Both the position numbers and the translations under genes were made by a program. From NCBI RefSeq assembly GCF_000429425.1, contig NZ_KE386902.1, positions 237,481-301,480 of the forward strand: a stretch of 64,000 nt of DNA, in the 5' to 3' direction. A model generated the notes under the pieces. The model saw only the letters and a list, made by a program, of their open reading frames with translations. It had not been told where the DNA came from and did no database searches. Positions 16,322 to 24,583 of this stretch are shown here, piece after piece (the stretch's first letter is position 1; every line of letters begins with the position of its first letter). Source of the stretch: Algoriphagus mannitolivorans DSM 15301 (lineage in GTDB: Bacteria > Bacteroidota > Bacteroidia > Cytophagales > Cyclobacteriaceae).

Positions 16322-16714
16322 TTATCTTCTTTTTTTCAAATTGTCCAAAGCGTATTTGCCGCCCCCAAAAATCATAATCGCCAGAAATACAGTGAAAAAG
16401 AGTAAGGGTAATTCCTTTTTCCCAAAGGGGTCATTCCAATGTGCATAGAAAGCTGCCGTAAGCATAGTGATCATCAATGGAATGGTAGCAAGCCGGGTTT
16501 TAAACCCAATCATGATCAATACGGAACATAACACTTCAGCAAATACTGCAAGGCCTAAACTTACCACTGGCCCAAGCCCAAAAGGATCTGCGAATTTGAT
16601 GGGTTCATCACCAAAAAAACGAAGGAGCTTTGGAATGCCATGGGTGAGCATCATGCCGCCTGCCATTAATCTGACTATCAAAAGCCCTATTTCTCTTCCA
16701 GGATTTCTTCTCAT
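16322..16714 (-). CDS. DoxX family membrane protein
   Basis: A 130-residue protein with four predicted membrane helices and the DoxX signature (LIVRLMAGGMMLTHGIPKL at the N-terminus; GLAVFAEVLCSVLIMIGFKTRLA in the middle). DoxX proteins are inner-membrane proteins linked in some species to redox or quinone chemistry; the role here is not known. It follows prmC with 28 bases between them, so they may be cotranscribed. Confidence 0.88.
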   Translation of the reverse strand: MRRNPGREIGLLIVRLMAGGMMLTHGIPKLLRFFGDEPIKFADPFGLGPVVSLGLAVFAEVLCSVLIMIGFKTRLATIPLMITMLTAAFYAHWNDPFGKKELPLLFFTVFLAIMIFGGGKYALDNLKKRR

Positions 16715-16742
16715 AGATTCTAGTTATTGTTGTCTGACGAAT

Positions 16743-17585
16743 TTATTCATTAATTGCGGAGACCATCCGGTCTTTTCCATTAAGGTCCTGATGCAGTTTT
16801 ATTCGGCTGTATCCCATTGTCTTAAGCAAATCGCACACTTCAGAGCCCCTGTGTTCGAAAATTTCGAAATAGATTTTACCGGAAGTCTTCAAAAGTCTTT
16901 TTCCCTTTTGAGCAATTACCCTGTAGAATAATAAAGGATCCCTGTCTGGAACAAAAAGGGCCAAATGAGGCTCATGGTCCAAAACGTTCCGATGCATGGA
17001 CTCCTTTTCCTCTTCTGGGACATAAGGCGGGTTTGAAACCAAAATGTCCAGTTCAAATAGAGTTGGTGTGTCAGTAAGGATGTCCAATAGAATAAATTCA
17101 ACATCCGCATGGTGTTTTTGGGCATTTTGCCTAGCGACTTCAATGGCTTCCTTTGAGACATCCAAAGCAAATACTTCAGGGGACTTGAGTTCAAGTTTCA
17201 GAGTGATCGGAATGCATCCAGTACCAGTTCCAATATCCAAGACCCTAAGCCCAGGTTGAGGATTTTCTTTTAGGATTAAATGCACCAATTCCTCAGTTTC
17301 ATTTCTTGGGATTAAAGTATGTTGATTGACTAGAAACTCTCTGCCGTAAAAAGGGCCATGGCCAAGAATATATTGAATAGGTTCCCCCGTTTTAAGCCTT
17401 TCAAAGTCTTTCCAAATCGACTCCGGAATGTCTTTTTCCTCCATAAAATGAAAAACATCCACTCGCCTCAGACCTAAATGATGTTCCAAAAGCCATTCAA
17501 TAAGGACCTGTGATTCTTCGGGAGAATATAAGGGACGAAGTTCAGAGGCGAGTTTTTGAGAAAATTCCTGATAGGTGAGAGCCAT
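16743..17585 (-). CDS. prmC: Release factor glutamine methyltransferase PrmC (HemK)
   Basis: A 280-residue enzyme that methylates the GGQ glutamine of peptide release factors. Visible are the N-terminal helical domain, GREFLVNQHTLIPRNETEELV, SAM motif I (VLDIGTGTGCIPITL) and the catalytic NPPY in LVSNPPYVPEEE. ATG 17585 is chosen over TTG 17591. It is divergent from the RsmB-type gene. Confidence 0.96.
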   Translation of the reverse strand: MALTYQEFSQKLASELRPLYSPEESQVLIEWLLEHHLGLRRVDVFHFMEEKDIPESIWKDFERLKTGEPIQYILGHGPFYGREFLVNQHTLIPRNETEELVHLILKENPQPGLRVLDIGTGTGCIPITLKLELKSPEVFALDVSKEAIEVARQNAQKHHADVEFILLDILTDTPTLFELDILVSNPPYVPEEEKESMHRNVLDHEPHLALFVPDRDPLLFYRVIAQKGKRLLKTSGKIYFEIFEHRGSEVCDLLKTMGYSRIKLHQDLNGKDRMVSAINE

Positions 17586-17654
17586 AAGCAAATGTAAAGC
17601 GCCCTGACTTTTTTTGATAAAAAATTATTAAAAAGGCATCCTCAAAATTGTCAT

Positions 17655-17662
17655 TACCTTTG
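17655..17662 (+). promoter_or_regulatory. -7 box for the RsmB-type gene
   Basis: TACCTTTG lies 18 bases before the ATG at 17681, which implies a very short leader. No clear -33 box. Confidence 0.5.
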
Positions 17663-17680
17663 TGGAGAAGTTAAAAGCCA

Positions 17681-18868
17681 ATGAAATTACACAATAACAC
17701 CATTCGAGGAGTACATCAAGCACTGGAAGCGATATTTGAAGAGGGACAATATGCTGACAAAGTCATTGAGAGAACTTTAAAGTCCAACCCCAAATGGGGA
17801 GCACGGGACCGTTCCTTTATTGCAGAAACTGCTTATGAAATGGTGAGATGGTGGAGATTGGTCAACTTCCTGAGTCCCACTAAAGACTATTGGGATCTAT
17901 TCGGAACTTACTGGCTCATGAAAGGGGAGGAGCTCCCTAGTTGGGAGGAGTTTTCCAGACTGAATCCTGAAAAAATCAAATCCAAGTACGAGAGTATCTC
18001 TGATCCTGCAATTTTGGAATCCATTCCGGATTGGTTGGAAAAATTGGGAGTAAAGGAACTCGGAGAAAAATGGAGCTCGGAAATCCATGCCCTCAATGAG
18101 GAAGCAGAGGTAGTTTTGAGAGTGAATACCTTAAAAACTACCCGGGAAAGACTTAAGAACCGTCTTGCTGCAGATGGAATTGATACCTATATCGTGAAGG
18201 GATATCCGGATGCTTTGATCTTGGAAGAGCGACAGAATATCTTCAAAAATCCTGCTTTCAAAGAGGGACTTTTTGAAGTTCAGGATGCCAGCTCTCAACT
18301 GGTGGCAGCTTCTTTGGCAGTAGAACCTGGAATGCGGGTAATCGACGCTTGTGCGGGAGCAGGAGGGAAGTCCCTTCACCTTGCCGCCTTGATGGAAAAT
18401 AAGGGCAAAGTGCTTTCCATGGATGTGGAAGAGTGGAAACTGCAGCAGGCTAAATTGAGAGCGAGAAGAAATGGCGTGTCTATTTTTGAGCCTAGATTGA
18501 TTGAAGGCACAAAAACCATCAAACGGCTGAAAGAATCTGCAGATCGTCTTTTGCTTGATGTGCCTTGCTCAGGCTTGGGAGTGCTGAGACGCAATCCGGA
18601 CACCAAGTGGAAGTTGAGCCCTGAGTCGATCGAAAATGTTCAAAAGACCCAGCAAGAAATCCTGCAGACCTATCCTTCCATGCTCAAATCAGGAGGTCAA
18701 ATGGTTTACGCTACCTGTAGTATCCTTCCATCGGAAAATGAAATTCAAGTACAAAAATTTCTGGAAAGTGAAGCTGGGAAGGGCTTTGAGTTGATCGAAG
18801 ATAAAAAAGTATTGGCCCAAGAATCTGGATTTGATGGCTTTTACATTGCAAGATTATTGAAGAAATAA
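17681..18868 (+). CDS. RsmB/NOP family RNA cytosine-C5 methyltransferase
   Basis: A 395-residue enzyme with an N-terminal NusB-like RNA-binding region and a Rossmann core: DACAGAGGKSLHLAA (motif I), LLDVPCSGLGVLRRNPDTKW (motif IV with Cys) and VYATCSILPSENE (motif VI with the nucleophilic Cys). These are the two cysteines of m5C RNA methyltransferases. The target is probably 16S rRNA, as for RsmB, but the exact site cannot be read from sequence. Confidence 0.93.
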   Translation: MKLHNNTIRGVHQALEAIFEEGQYADKVIERTLKSNPKWGARDRSFIAETAYEMVRWWRLVNFLSPTKDYWDLFGTYWLMKGEELPSWEEFSRLNPEKIKSKYESISDPAILESIPDWLEKLGVKELGEKWSSEIHALNEEAEVVLRVNTLKTTRERLKNRLAADGIDTYIVKGYPDALILEERQNIFKNPAFKEGLFEVQDASSQLVAASLAVEPGMRVIDACAGAGGKSLHLAALMENKGKVLSMDVEEWKLQQAKLRARRNGVSIFEPRLIEGTKTIKRLKESADRLLLDVPCSGLGVLRRNPDTKWKLSPESIENVQKTQQEILQTYPSMLKSGGQMVYATCSILPSENEIQVQKFLESEAGKGFELIEDKKVLAQESGFDGFYIARLLKK

Positions 18869-18887
18869 CTTGATACCTCTCTATTAA

Positions 18888-18925
18888 TCAGTAATTTGAG
18901 CTATCATTTTTTCTCAAATTACTGA
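18888..18925. promoter_or_regulatory. Perfect 13-bp inverted repeat before ABA4-like gene
   Basis: Arms TCAGTAATTTGAG and CTCAAATTACTGA flank a 12-base T-rich spacer and end 4 bases before the ATG at 18930. No T-tract follows, so a terminator for the upstream gene is less likely than an operator or a leader hairpin. Confidence 0.6.
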
Positions 18926-18929
18926 AGTT

Positions 18930-19382
18930 ATGGACTTGGAAACTGTTTTTTCGATTGCAAATTCCCTCGCCTTTTTCTGCTGGATTTTGCTGTTCGTTTT
19001 GTACCAAAAGAAGTGGGTTTACAAATTTTTGTATTCCTTCGTTTTTGGGATTCTTTCTTTGGCCTATTTGTTTTTTATCCTAAAAGGGATCGGTTCAGAA
19101 TCCCAGGGAGGCTTTGACTCTCTGGCAAATGTGAAAACCATGTTTTCCTCAGATGAAGCTGTCTTGGCTGGGTGGATTCATTACTTAGCCTTTGATTTGT
19201 TTGTAGGCATGTGGATTTGTCACGATTCGGGGCTTCGAAATATCAACCGTTGGATTTTGCTCCCATGTCTTTTGTTGACATTTCTTATGGGGCCAATAGG
19301 ATTTTTATTGTACCTCCTAGTCAGAATTGGGTATGAGAAAAGCTATCCGCAAAACCCGTTTTTTGAAAAATCTGTGAGCTGA
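18930..19382 (+). CDS. ABA4-like (DUF4281) membrane protein
   Basis: A 150-residue protein with four hydrophobic helices and the family signature AGWIHYLAFDLFVGMWICHDS followed by LPCLLLTFLMGPIGFLLYLLVR. The family is named after plant ABA4, a carotenoid-pathway membrane protein; bacterial members have no proven function. Carotenoid metabolism is a reasonable but unproven guess in a pigmented group. The start is fixed by the hairpin just upstream. Confidence 0.85.
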   Translation: MDLETVFSIANSLAFFCWILLFVLYQKKWVYKFLYSFVFGILSLAYLFFILKGIGSESQGGFDSLANVKTMFSSDEAVLAGWIHYLAFDLFVGMWICHDSGLRNINRWILLPCLLLTFLMGPIGFLLYLLVRIGYEKSYPQNPFFEKSVS

Positions 19383-19548
19383 TTTTATTTTTCTCTCGAG
19401 GAATGAAAAAATTCCTTTCAGAATGGGATGTTAAAATCCCCGTCCTTGAAGCCCACTTTTCCAAAAGAAATTTTAAATACACCATCAAAAAGTAAGAGTA
19501 GCCACATAAATTTTTGTTTTTCTCTGGCATGGCATTGGTTTTTGTTTG

Positions 19549-19556
19549 TAACTTTG
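19549..19556 (+). promoter_or_regulatory. -7 box of guaB
   Basis: TAACTTTG matches TAnnTTTG and would start transcription near 19562, about 30 bases before the guaB ATG. A -33 box at the right distance is weak. Confidence 0.55.
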
Positions 19557-19559
19557 ACG

Positions 19560-19592
19560 GGCAAATAGGGTTACCTACAACCAATATTTGCC
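19560..19592 (+). promoter_or_regulatory. Leader inverted repeat abutting the guaB start codon
   Basis: Arms GGCAAATA (19560-19567) and TATTTGCC (19585-19592) are perfectly complementary, and the ATG follows at once at 19593. With the -7 box at 19549 the mRNA would begin with this stem. It may be a translation-controlling hairpin or an operator over the transcription start. Confidence 0.55.
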
Positions 19593-21071
19593 ATGAATCC
19601 AAACTCCTCGAAGTTTCTCTTCGAAGCACTCACCTACGATGACGTGCTTCTTGTACCAGGTTATTCTGAAGTTCTTCCCAGAGACACAAATACTTCCACC
19701 TGGCTTACCAAAAAAATCCGATTGAATATACCATTGGTATCCGCTGCTATGGATACCGTGACTGAAGCTGAATTGGCAATTGCCATTGCTTTGGAAGGTG
19801 GATTGGGTTTTATCCATAAAAACATGTCCATCGAAAAGCAGGCCGCCCAGGTACGTAAAGTGAAGCGTTCTCAAGCCGGAATGATTTTAGATCCTATCAC
19901 ATTGGATATCAACTCCAAAGTTCGGGATGCTGAGGCAATCATGCGAGAGTTTCATATCGGTGGAATTCCTGTGGTGGATGAAAACAAAATCCTAAAGGGA
20001 ATTATTACCAACCGGGATTTGAGATTCATTAAGGATCCTAATAGGCTGGTTAGGGATATTATGACTATCGACAACCTGATCACTGCCAAATCCGGTGTTT
20101 CTTTGGAGCAAGCAGAGGAGATTCTTCAAGAGTACAAAATCGAAAAACTCCCGATCGTTGATGAGGACCATAAGCTTACCGGGCTGATTACTTATAAGGA
20201 TATTCTGAAAAGAAAGGATAAGCCAAACGCCTGTAAGGATGAATTTGGAAGATTGAGAGTAGGAGCTGCAGTCGGAGTGACGGCTGATATTGTCGAGCGT
20301 GTGGAGGCATTGAAAAATGCCGGTGTGGACGTAGTTTCCATTGATACAGCTCATGGTCACTCCAAAGGAGTCATCGACACATGTAAAAAAATCAAGGCAG
20401 CATTCCCAGACCTTGAAGTAATTGTTGGAAATATTGCCACACCTGAGGCGGCGACTGCCCTTGCGGATGCGGGCGCGGATGCGGTAAAAGTAGGAGTGGG
20501 GCCAGGTTCCATTTGCACCACTCGGGTGATTGCAGGAGTCGGAGTTCCGCAGCTTTCTGCAGTTTTTGAATGTGCAGAAGCACTGAAAGGACGTGGAGTT
20601 CCAGTAATCGCAGATGGAGGGATTCGTTACTCAGGAGATTTGGTGAAAGCCATTGCGGCTGGTGGTAGCTCCATCATGATCGGATCTTTGCTGGCCGGAA
20701 CAGAGGAAGCTCCGGGTGAAATGATCATTTTCGAAGGCAGAAAATTTAAGAGCTATCGAGGAATGGGTTCTTTGGAGGCAATGGAGTCAGGATCTAAAGA
20801 CCGTTATTTCCAAGACGCAGAAGACAATATCAAGAAGCTGGTTCCTGAAGGTATTGTCGGCCGGGTGCCATACAAAGGCCTAGTTTCTGAAGTATTATAT
20901 CAATTGGTGGGTGGACTTCAGGCCGGAATGGGCTATTGCGGAACAAGAACCATTGAAGATCTTCAGAACAATGGAAAATTTGTGAAAATCACCACTGCCG
21001 GGGTTAAAGAATCCCATCCACACGATGTGAGTGTGACTCGGGAAGCTCCTAACTACAGCTTGAAAGGATAA
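19593..21071 (+). CDS. guaB: Inosine-5'-monophosphate dehydrogenase
   Basis: A 492-residue enzyme oxidising IMP to XMP with NAD+, the committed step to GMP. It has the N-terminal part of the barrel, two CBS domains (about residues 95-205; [19 protein letters not shown] and [20 protein letters not shown]) and the active-site loop [15 protein letters not shown] with the catalytic cysteine. The C-terminal GTRTIEDLQ region is normal. Transcribed alone, it ends at a terminator shared with the convergent ypdA. Confidence 0.98.
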   Translation: MNPNSSKFLFEALTYDDVLLVPGYSEVLPRDTNTSTWLTKKIRLNIPLVSAAMDTVTEAELAIAIALEGGLGFIHKNMSIEKQAAQVRKVKRSQAGMILDPITLDINSKVRDAEAIMREFHIGGIPVVDENKILKGIITNRDLRFIKDPNRLVRDIMTIDNLITAKSGVSLEQAEEILQEYKIEKLPIVDEDHKLTGLITYKDILKRKDKPNACKDEFGRLRVGAAVGVTADIVERVEALKNAGVDVVSIDTAHGHSKGVIDTCKKIKAAFPDLEVIVGNIATPEAATALADAGADAVKVGVGPGSICTTRVIAGVGVPQLSAVFECAEALKGRGVPVIADGGIRYSGDLVKAIAAGGSSIMIGSLLAGTEEAPGEMIIFEGRKFKSYRGMGSLEAMESGSKDRYFQDAEDNIKKLVPEGIVGRVPYKGLVSEVLYQLVGGLQAGMGYCGTRTIEDLQNNGKFVKITTAGVKESHPHDVSVTREAPNYSLKG

Positions 21072-21072
21072 C

Positions 21073-21099
21073 AAAAAAACCGGCTTAGGCCGGTTTTTT
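21073..21099. terminator. Bidirectional terminator between guaB and ypdA
   Basis: Stem AACCGGC/GCCGGTT with loop TTAG has A's on the left and T's on the right, so it can stop transcripts from both sides. The loop and right arm also encode the last residues and stop codon of ypdA. Confidence 0.9.
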
Positions 21100-22065
21100 G
21101 CTTTTTAGCAGAATGTCCTTGACGATGGATTCTGCATGTACGATGCTGTTTTCTATAAAAAATTCCCGGGTATTCAGTCCGCCACACACGACTCCTGCCA
21201 GATAAACTCCCGGCACATTGGACTCTTGATTGGCCTGGTCATAGCATGGTTGACGCTTTTCGTCTAAGCTTAATTCAACACCAAGCTGATCCAAAAGAGC
21301 AAAATTGGGTTTGTATCCGGTCATGGCTAATACCCAATCATTTTCTATGGTCACTTCTCCGTCGGGAGTAGAGATAGTCACCTCGGTTTCGCTGATGGAT
21401 TTCACGCTTGATCGGGGAAAAGCACGGATAGATCCTTCTTTGATCCGGTTCATTATGTCTGGTCTTACCCAATATTTTACATTTTCATCTACCTCATCTC
21501 CCAGCAAAACTATACTCACTTCAGCGCCTTTTCTCCAGCATTCCAATGCTGCATCGACGGCAGAATTAGCACCGCCAACCACTAATACCTTCTGTGCAAT
21601 AAAAGGCCAAGGCTCTTTATAGTAGTGGAGCACTTTTGGAAGTTCTTCTCCGGGTACATCCATCAGATTGGGCAAATCATAAAAACCTGTGGCCAAGACC
21701 AGTTTTCGGGAACGATAGGTGGATTTGGAGGTTTTGATCTCAAATTCGTCTCCTGATTTCACAAGGGTTTTTACGCCTTCATACAAATTGACTTTTAGCT
21801 GGAAATGCTGATAAATCCGTCTGTAATATTCTAAGGCTTCAGTTCGGGTCGGCTTCGCGCCTATTGACATGAAAGGTATTCCGGCCATTTCCAAGCGTTC
21901 GGAAGTGGAGAAAAAGGTCATGTTAACAGGATAGTTGTAGATCGAATTGCAAAGAGTACCTTTTTCTAAAATCAGGTATTCCAAACCCGCTTTTTGAGCT
22001 TCAATTCCGCAGGCAAGGCCTATCGGCCCCCCACCAATAATGATCAGGTCGTAAACTTTTGTCAT
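21085..22065 (-). CDS. ypdA: YpdA-type bacillithiol disulfide reductase
   Basis: A 326-residue flavoprotein with an FAD motif (IIIGGGPIGLACGIEA, about residues 6-21), the YpdA-type segment CNSIYNYPVNMTFFSTSERLEMAGIPF, and an NADPH motif (VLVVGGANSAVDAALE). The family reduces oxidised bacillithiol, the low-molecular-weight thiol found in many Bacteroidota. The CxxC pair of thioredoxin reductase is absent, as expected. ATG 22065 is used rather than TTG 22071. It starts 2 bases after the stop of the NRDE gene, so the two are cotranscribed. Confidence 0.9.
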   Translation of the reverse strand: MTKVYDLIIIGGGPIGLACGIEAQKAGLEYLILEKGTLCNSIYNYPVNMTFFSTSERLEMAGIPFMSIGAKPTRTEALEYYRRIYQHFQLKVNLYEGVKTLVKSGDEFEIKTSKSTYRSRKLVLATGFYDLPNLMDVPGEELPKVLHYYKEPWPFIAQKVLVVGGANSAVDAALECWRKGAEVSIVLLGDEVDENVKYWVRPDIMNRIKEGSIRAFPRSSVKSISETEVTISTPDGEVTIENDWVLAMTGYKPNFALLDQLGVELSLDEKRQPCYDQANQESNVPGVYLAGVVCGGLNTREFFIENSIVHAESIVKDILLKSKKPA

Positions 22066-22067
22066 GG

Positions 22068-22823
22068 TCAAGGTTGAAAGCTAAAAGATGAATCTCTAAA
22101 GGACTTGAAGTCCCAGTCAAAGCTTCTTTCTTTGATCTGGGTTAAGCCTTTCCTATCCCTTAAAACTGCAGAGGCCGAAACAGTTCCATAATTGGGAGTG
22201 ATTCGGATCAACTGTGCAGAAAGCTGAATCTCCATATCAGGTGGAGCGCCGGTTTTGGGTAGATTCTCCAAAGGATAGGTTTCGGTTGATTTCAGGATCT
22301 TCAGCAATTGGTTTTCCGATGGATTTTGAAGGCTAACTTGATCAAGTTGGGTTTTTGCCAGCTCAGTCTTTGGCCAAGGGGAATTGAGTAATCCGTTGGA
22401 AAGGCCATGGATCCCCGGTTTCACTTCTGAAGGCTCCTGTCCGTAATTACTAAAATAATGTAAGCTGTCACCATCGCTCACCAGCAGATTGAAGCCATCG
22501 TACTTTTCTTTGGAGTGTGCTACTTGAACCAGATATTCTTCAGGAGAAATTTCCTTCTCCAAAAAATCTGAAACTAACTTCCCCCTACTGATTTCAGGCT
22601 TTCTGTTTTGGGTAAAATCGCGGTAATTGGTCACTAGGGCCCATTTTCCATTCGGATGAAAACCCATCCAGGTACCCCCACTTTGAAGATCTTTTCCTGC
22701 AAAAACTCCAGAATCCCATTGATGTAATGGGGCGGTGGGACGCTGGAAAAACTCATCCCGATTGGCTGAAATCAAGAGTGGATATTGAGGATTGGTTTTC
22801 CAGGCAATGGCTACTAAACACAT
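22068..22823 (-). CDS. NRDE (TANGO2-like) family protein
   Basis: A 251-residue protein beginning MCLVAIAWKT and carrying the NRDE motif (ISANRDEFFQRPTAPL), with conserved GGTWMGFHPNGKWALVTNYR and LSNGLLNSPWPKT. This is the NRDE/TANGO2 family, whose bacterial function is not established; eukaryotic relatives affect lipid or haem handling. The N-terminal Cys2 is kept, as in the family. First gene of a pair with ypdA. Confidence 0.88.
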   Translation of the reverse strand: MCLVAIAWKTNPQYPLLISANRDEFFQRPTAPLHQWDSGVFAGKDLQSGGTWMGFHPNGKWALVTNYRDFTQNRKPEISRGKLVSDFLEKEISPEEYLVQVAHSKEKYDGFNLLVSDGDSLHYFSNYGQEPSEVKPGIHGLSNGLLNSPWPKTELAKTQLDQVSLQNPSENQLLKILKSTETYPLENLPKTGAPPDMEIQLSAQLIRITPNYGTVSASAVLRDRKGLTQIKERSFDWDFKSFRDSSFSFQP

Positions 22824-22874
22824 ATCTTAAAGGTAAAAAAAGAGGTCGCTTTACTGCAACCTCCATTCCGATGA

Positions 22875-23984
22875 TCAATCAACTTTTGCTTCTTGCAAAC
22901 TTGGATAGTCAGTGAAGCCCTTTTCCCCAGGGGTGTAAAAGGTATCCTGATCCCAGGCCGCCAATGGGGCATTCTGTGCAAATCTTTCCGGCAAATCCGG
23001 GTTGGAAATAAACGGTTTGCCAAAAGCTACCGCATCAGCAAGGCCTTCTTCAATAATCTGATTACCTTTTTCTTGGTCAAAATTGGAGTTGATTACCAAG
23101 GTGCCTTTGTAGATAGGTCTATAGCGCTTGGCAATATTTGGCTCTGCGAAAGGCACCTCGCTGACATCTGTGAAGGGCTCGGATAGGTGAAGATAAGCCA
23201 AGTTGTAATCATTCAGACGATTGATGATGTAATCGAAGGTAGGGATGGTGCTCTCATCCAGAGTCGTTCCAAATATCCCGTGAAGGGAAGGGTTGAGCCG
23301 CACCCCGATCCGATTTTCAGGCATCACTTCTTTAATGGCATCAATTACCTCAAATAAAATCCTTGCCCGGTTTTCTATACTTCCCCCGTATTCGTCTGTT
23401 CGGAAATTTGAGGTTGCGTTGAAGAACTGGTGAAAAAGGTAGCCATTGGAAGAGTGGATTTCAACTCCATCAAAACCTGCCTCCATGGCATTCTTTGCTC
23501 CGTTTTTGAAGTCCTGAATTGTTTCTTGGATCTCTTCCAGTGTCATTGCTTTCGCAGTTACAGTGTCTTTGAACCCTTGGGGGGTGTAAGACTTGGAGTT
23601 TGGATTGGTTGCAGAGGCAGAAAGGGGCAACTCTCCGCCATGAAAATCCGGATGTGACATTCTTCCCACATGCCAAAGCTGAATGAAAATATGCCCGCCT
23701 TCCTCGTGTACGGCTTGCGTGACTTGTTTCCATGCTTCTGTTTGGGCCTGGGTGTAAATCCCGGGCGTATTGATGTAGCCTACTGCTTTGGAGGAGATTT
23801 GGGATCCCTCGGAAATGATCAATCCAGCAGAGGCTCTTTGGCGATAATAGGTCGCGTGGATATCAAAAACCTTGTTTTCGGGATTGTTTGCCCGGCTCCG
23901 GGTCATGGGTGCCATCCAAACTCGATTCTTCAAATTTAAATCTCCCACCTGAATAGGTTGTAAAAGGGCTTGTGAAAAACTCAT
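22875..23984 (-). CDS. Old Yellow Enzyme family alkene reductase (NemA-like)
   Basis: A 369-residue FMN-dependent barrel that reduces activated C=C bonds with NAD(P)H. It shows the N-terminal VWMAPMTRSRA flavin loop, IFIQLWHVGRMSHP, the substrate-binding His and Asn in EIHSSNGYLFHQF, the EYGGSIENRARILFE loop and a C-terminal FGKPFISNPDLPER phosphate-binding segment. Physiological substrates of the family are poorly known. It precedes the NRDE gene on the same strand, 51 bases apart. Confidence 0.93.
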   Translation of the reverse strand: MSFSQALLQPIQVGDLNLKNRVWMAPMTRSRANNPENKVFDIHATYYRQRASAGLIISEGSQISSKAVGYINTPGIYTQAQTEAWKQVTQAVHEEGGHIFIQLWHVGRMSHPDFHGGELPLSASATNPNSKSYTPQGFKDTVTAKAMTLEEIQETIQDFKNGAKNAMEAGFDGVEIHSSNGYLFHQFFNATSNFRTDEYGGSIENRARILFEVIDAIKEVMPENRIGVRLNPSLHGIFGTTLDESTIPTFDYIINRLNDYNLAYLHLSEPFTDVSEVPFAEPNIAKRYRPIYKGTLVINSNFDQEKGNQIIEEGLADAVAFGKPFISNPDLPERFAQNAPLAAWDQDTFYTPGEKGFTDYPSLQEAKVD

Positions 23985-24133
23985 GGTAGTAATAGTTGTT
24001 TAAAATTCAATGTATAGACAACTAATGTGAAGTCGAATGAGTTCGGACGTGCTTAAATTTCTTCTCATCAAAATTATTTTTTGAGAGAAAATGTCTTCAA
24101 TGATCTTGATTACAGTATTTTAACTCTTTTTAA

Positions 24134-24202
24134 TACGATTTTTGTCGTACTTTTTTGAAATTACGATGGCTTTCGTATAACTTTGGTACGAAGCTTATCG
24201 TA
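24134..24202. promoter_or_regulatory. Three BlaI-type operators over the blaI promoter
   Basis: Three copies of TACGA-N6-TCGTA lie at 24134-24149, 24162-24177 and 24187-24202. The second and third also form one compound palindrome centred on 24182 (outer arms ATTACGAT/ATCGTAAT, inner arms TTCGTA/TACGAA). The promoter is TTTG (24154-24157), a 20-base spacer, and TAACTTTG (24178-24185). One operator is upstream of -33, one fills the spacer and one covers the transcription start. Autorepression by the BlaI-family gene at 24212 is the natural reading. Confidence 0.85.
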
Positions 24203-24211
24203 ATTGCTGTC

Positions 24212-24580
24212 ATGAACAAACCTACAGAAGCCGAATTGGAGATATTATCTCTGCTTTGGGAAATGAAAGAAGCCAGCGTCAGGCAAATCCATGAGCGGAT
24301 TTCCCAATCCAAGGAGACGGGATATACCACCACCCTCAAAATCATGCAGATCATGCACGCCAAAGGAATGGTGGCTCGGGACGAGCAAAGCAGAACTCAT
24401 ATTTACCGTCCGCTCACCAAGCAAGGAGACACTCAAAAATCTCTTTTGAAAAATCTGATGACTACCGCTTTCGGAGGCTCTGCAAAATCACTGGTAATGC
24501 AGGCTTTGGGCCAGGAAAAGCCCTCTAAAGAAGAAATTGATGAAATCCGCGCTTTTCTTGATCAGCTTGAAAATAAATAA
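24212..24580 (+). CDS. BlaI/MecI/CopY family transcriptional repressor
   Basis: A 122-residue winged-helix repressor: PTEAELEILSLLWEMKEASVRQIHERI, then ETGYTTTLKIMQIMHAKGMVARDEQSRTHIYRPL, the typical DNA-binding domain with wing, and a C-terminal dimerisation helix. In this family an M56 protease removes the repressor when a signal is sensed; the adjacent M56 gene starts 3 bases later. ATG 24212 is chosen; an earlier ATG at 24155 lies inside the operator region. Autoregulation is strongly suggested by three operators upstream. The inducing signal is unknown. Confidence 0.93.
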   Translation: MNKPTEAELEILSLLWEMKEASVRQIHERISQSKETGYTTTLKIMQIMHAKGMVARDEQSRTHIYRPLTKQGDTQKSLLKNLMTTAFGGSAKSLVMQALGQEKPSKEEIDEIRAFLDQLENK

Positions 24581-24583
24581 ACC

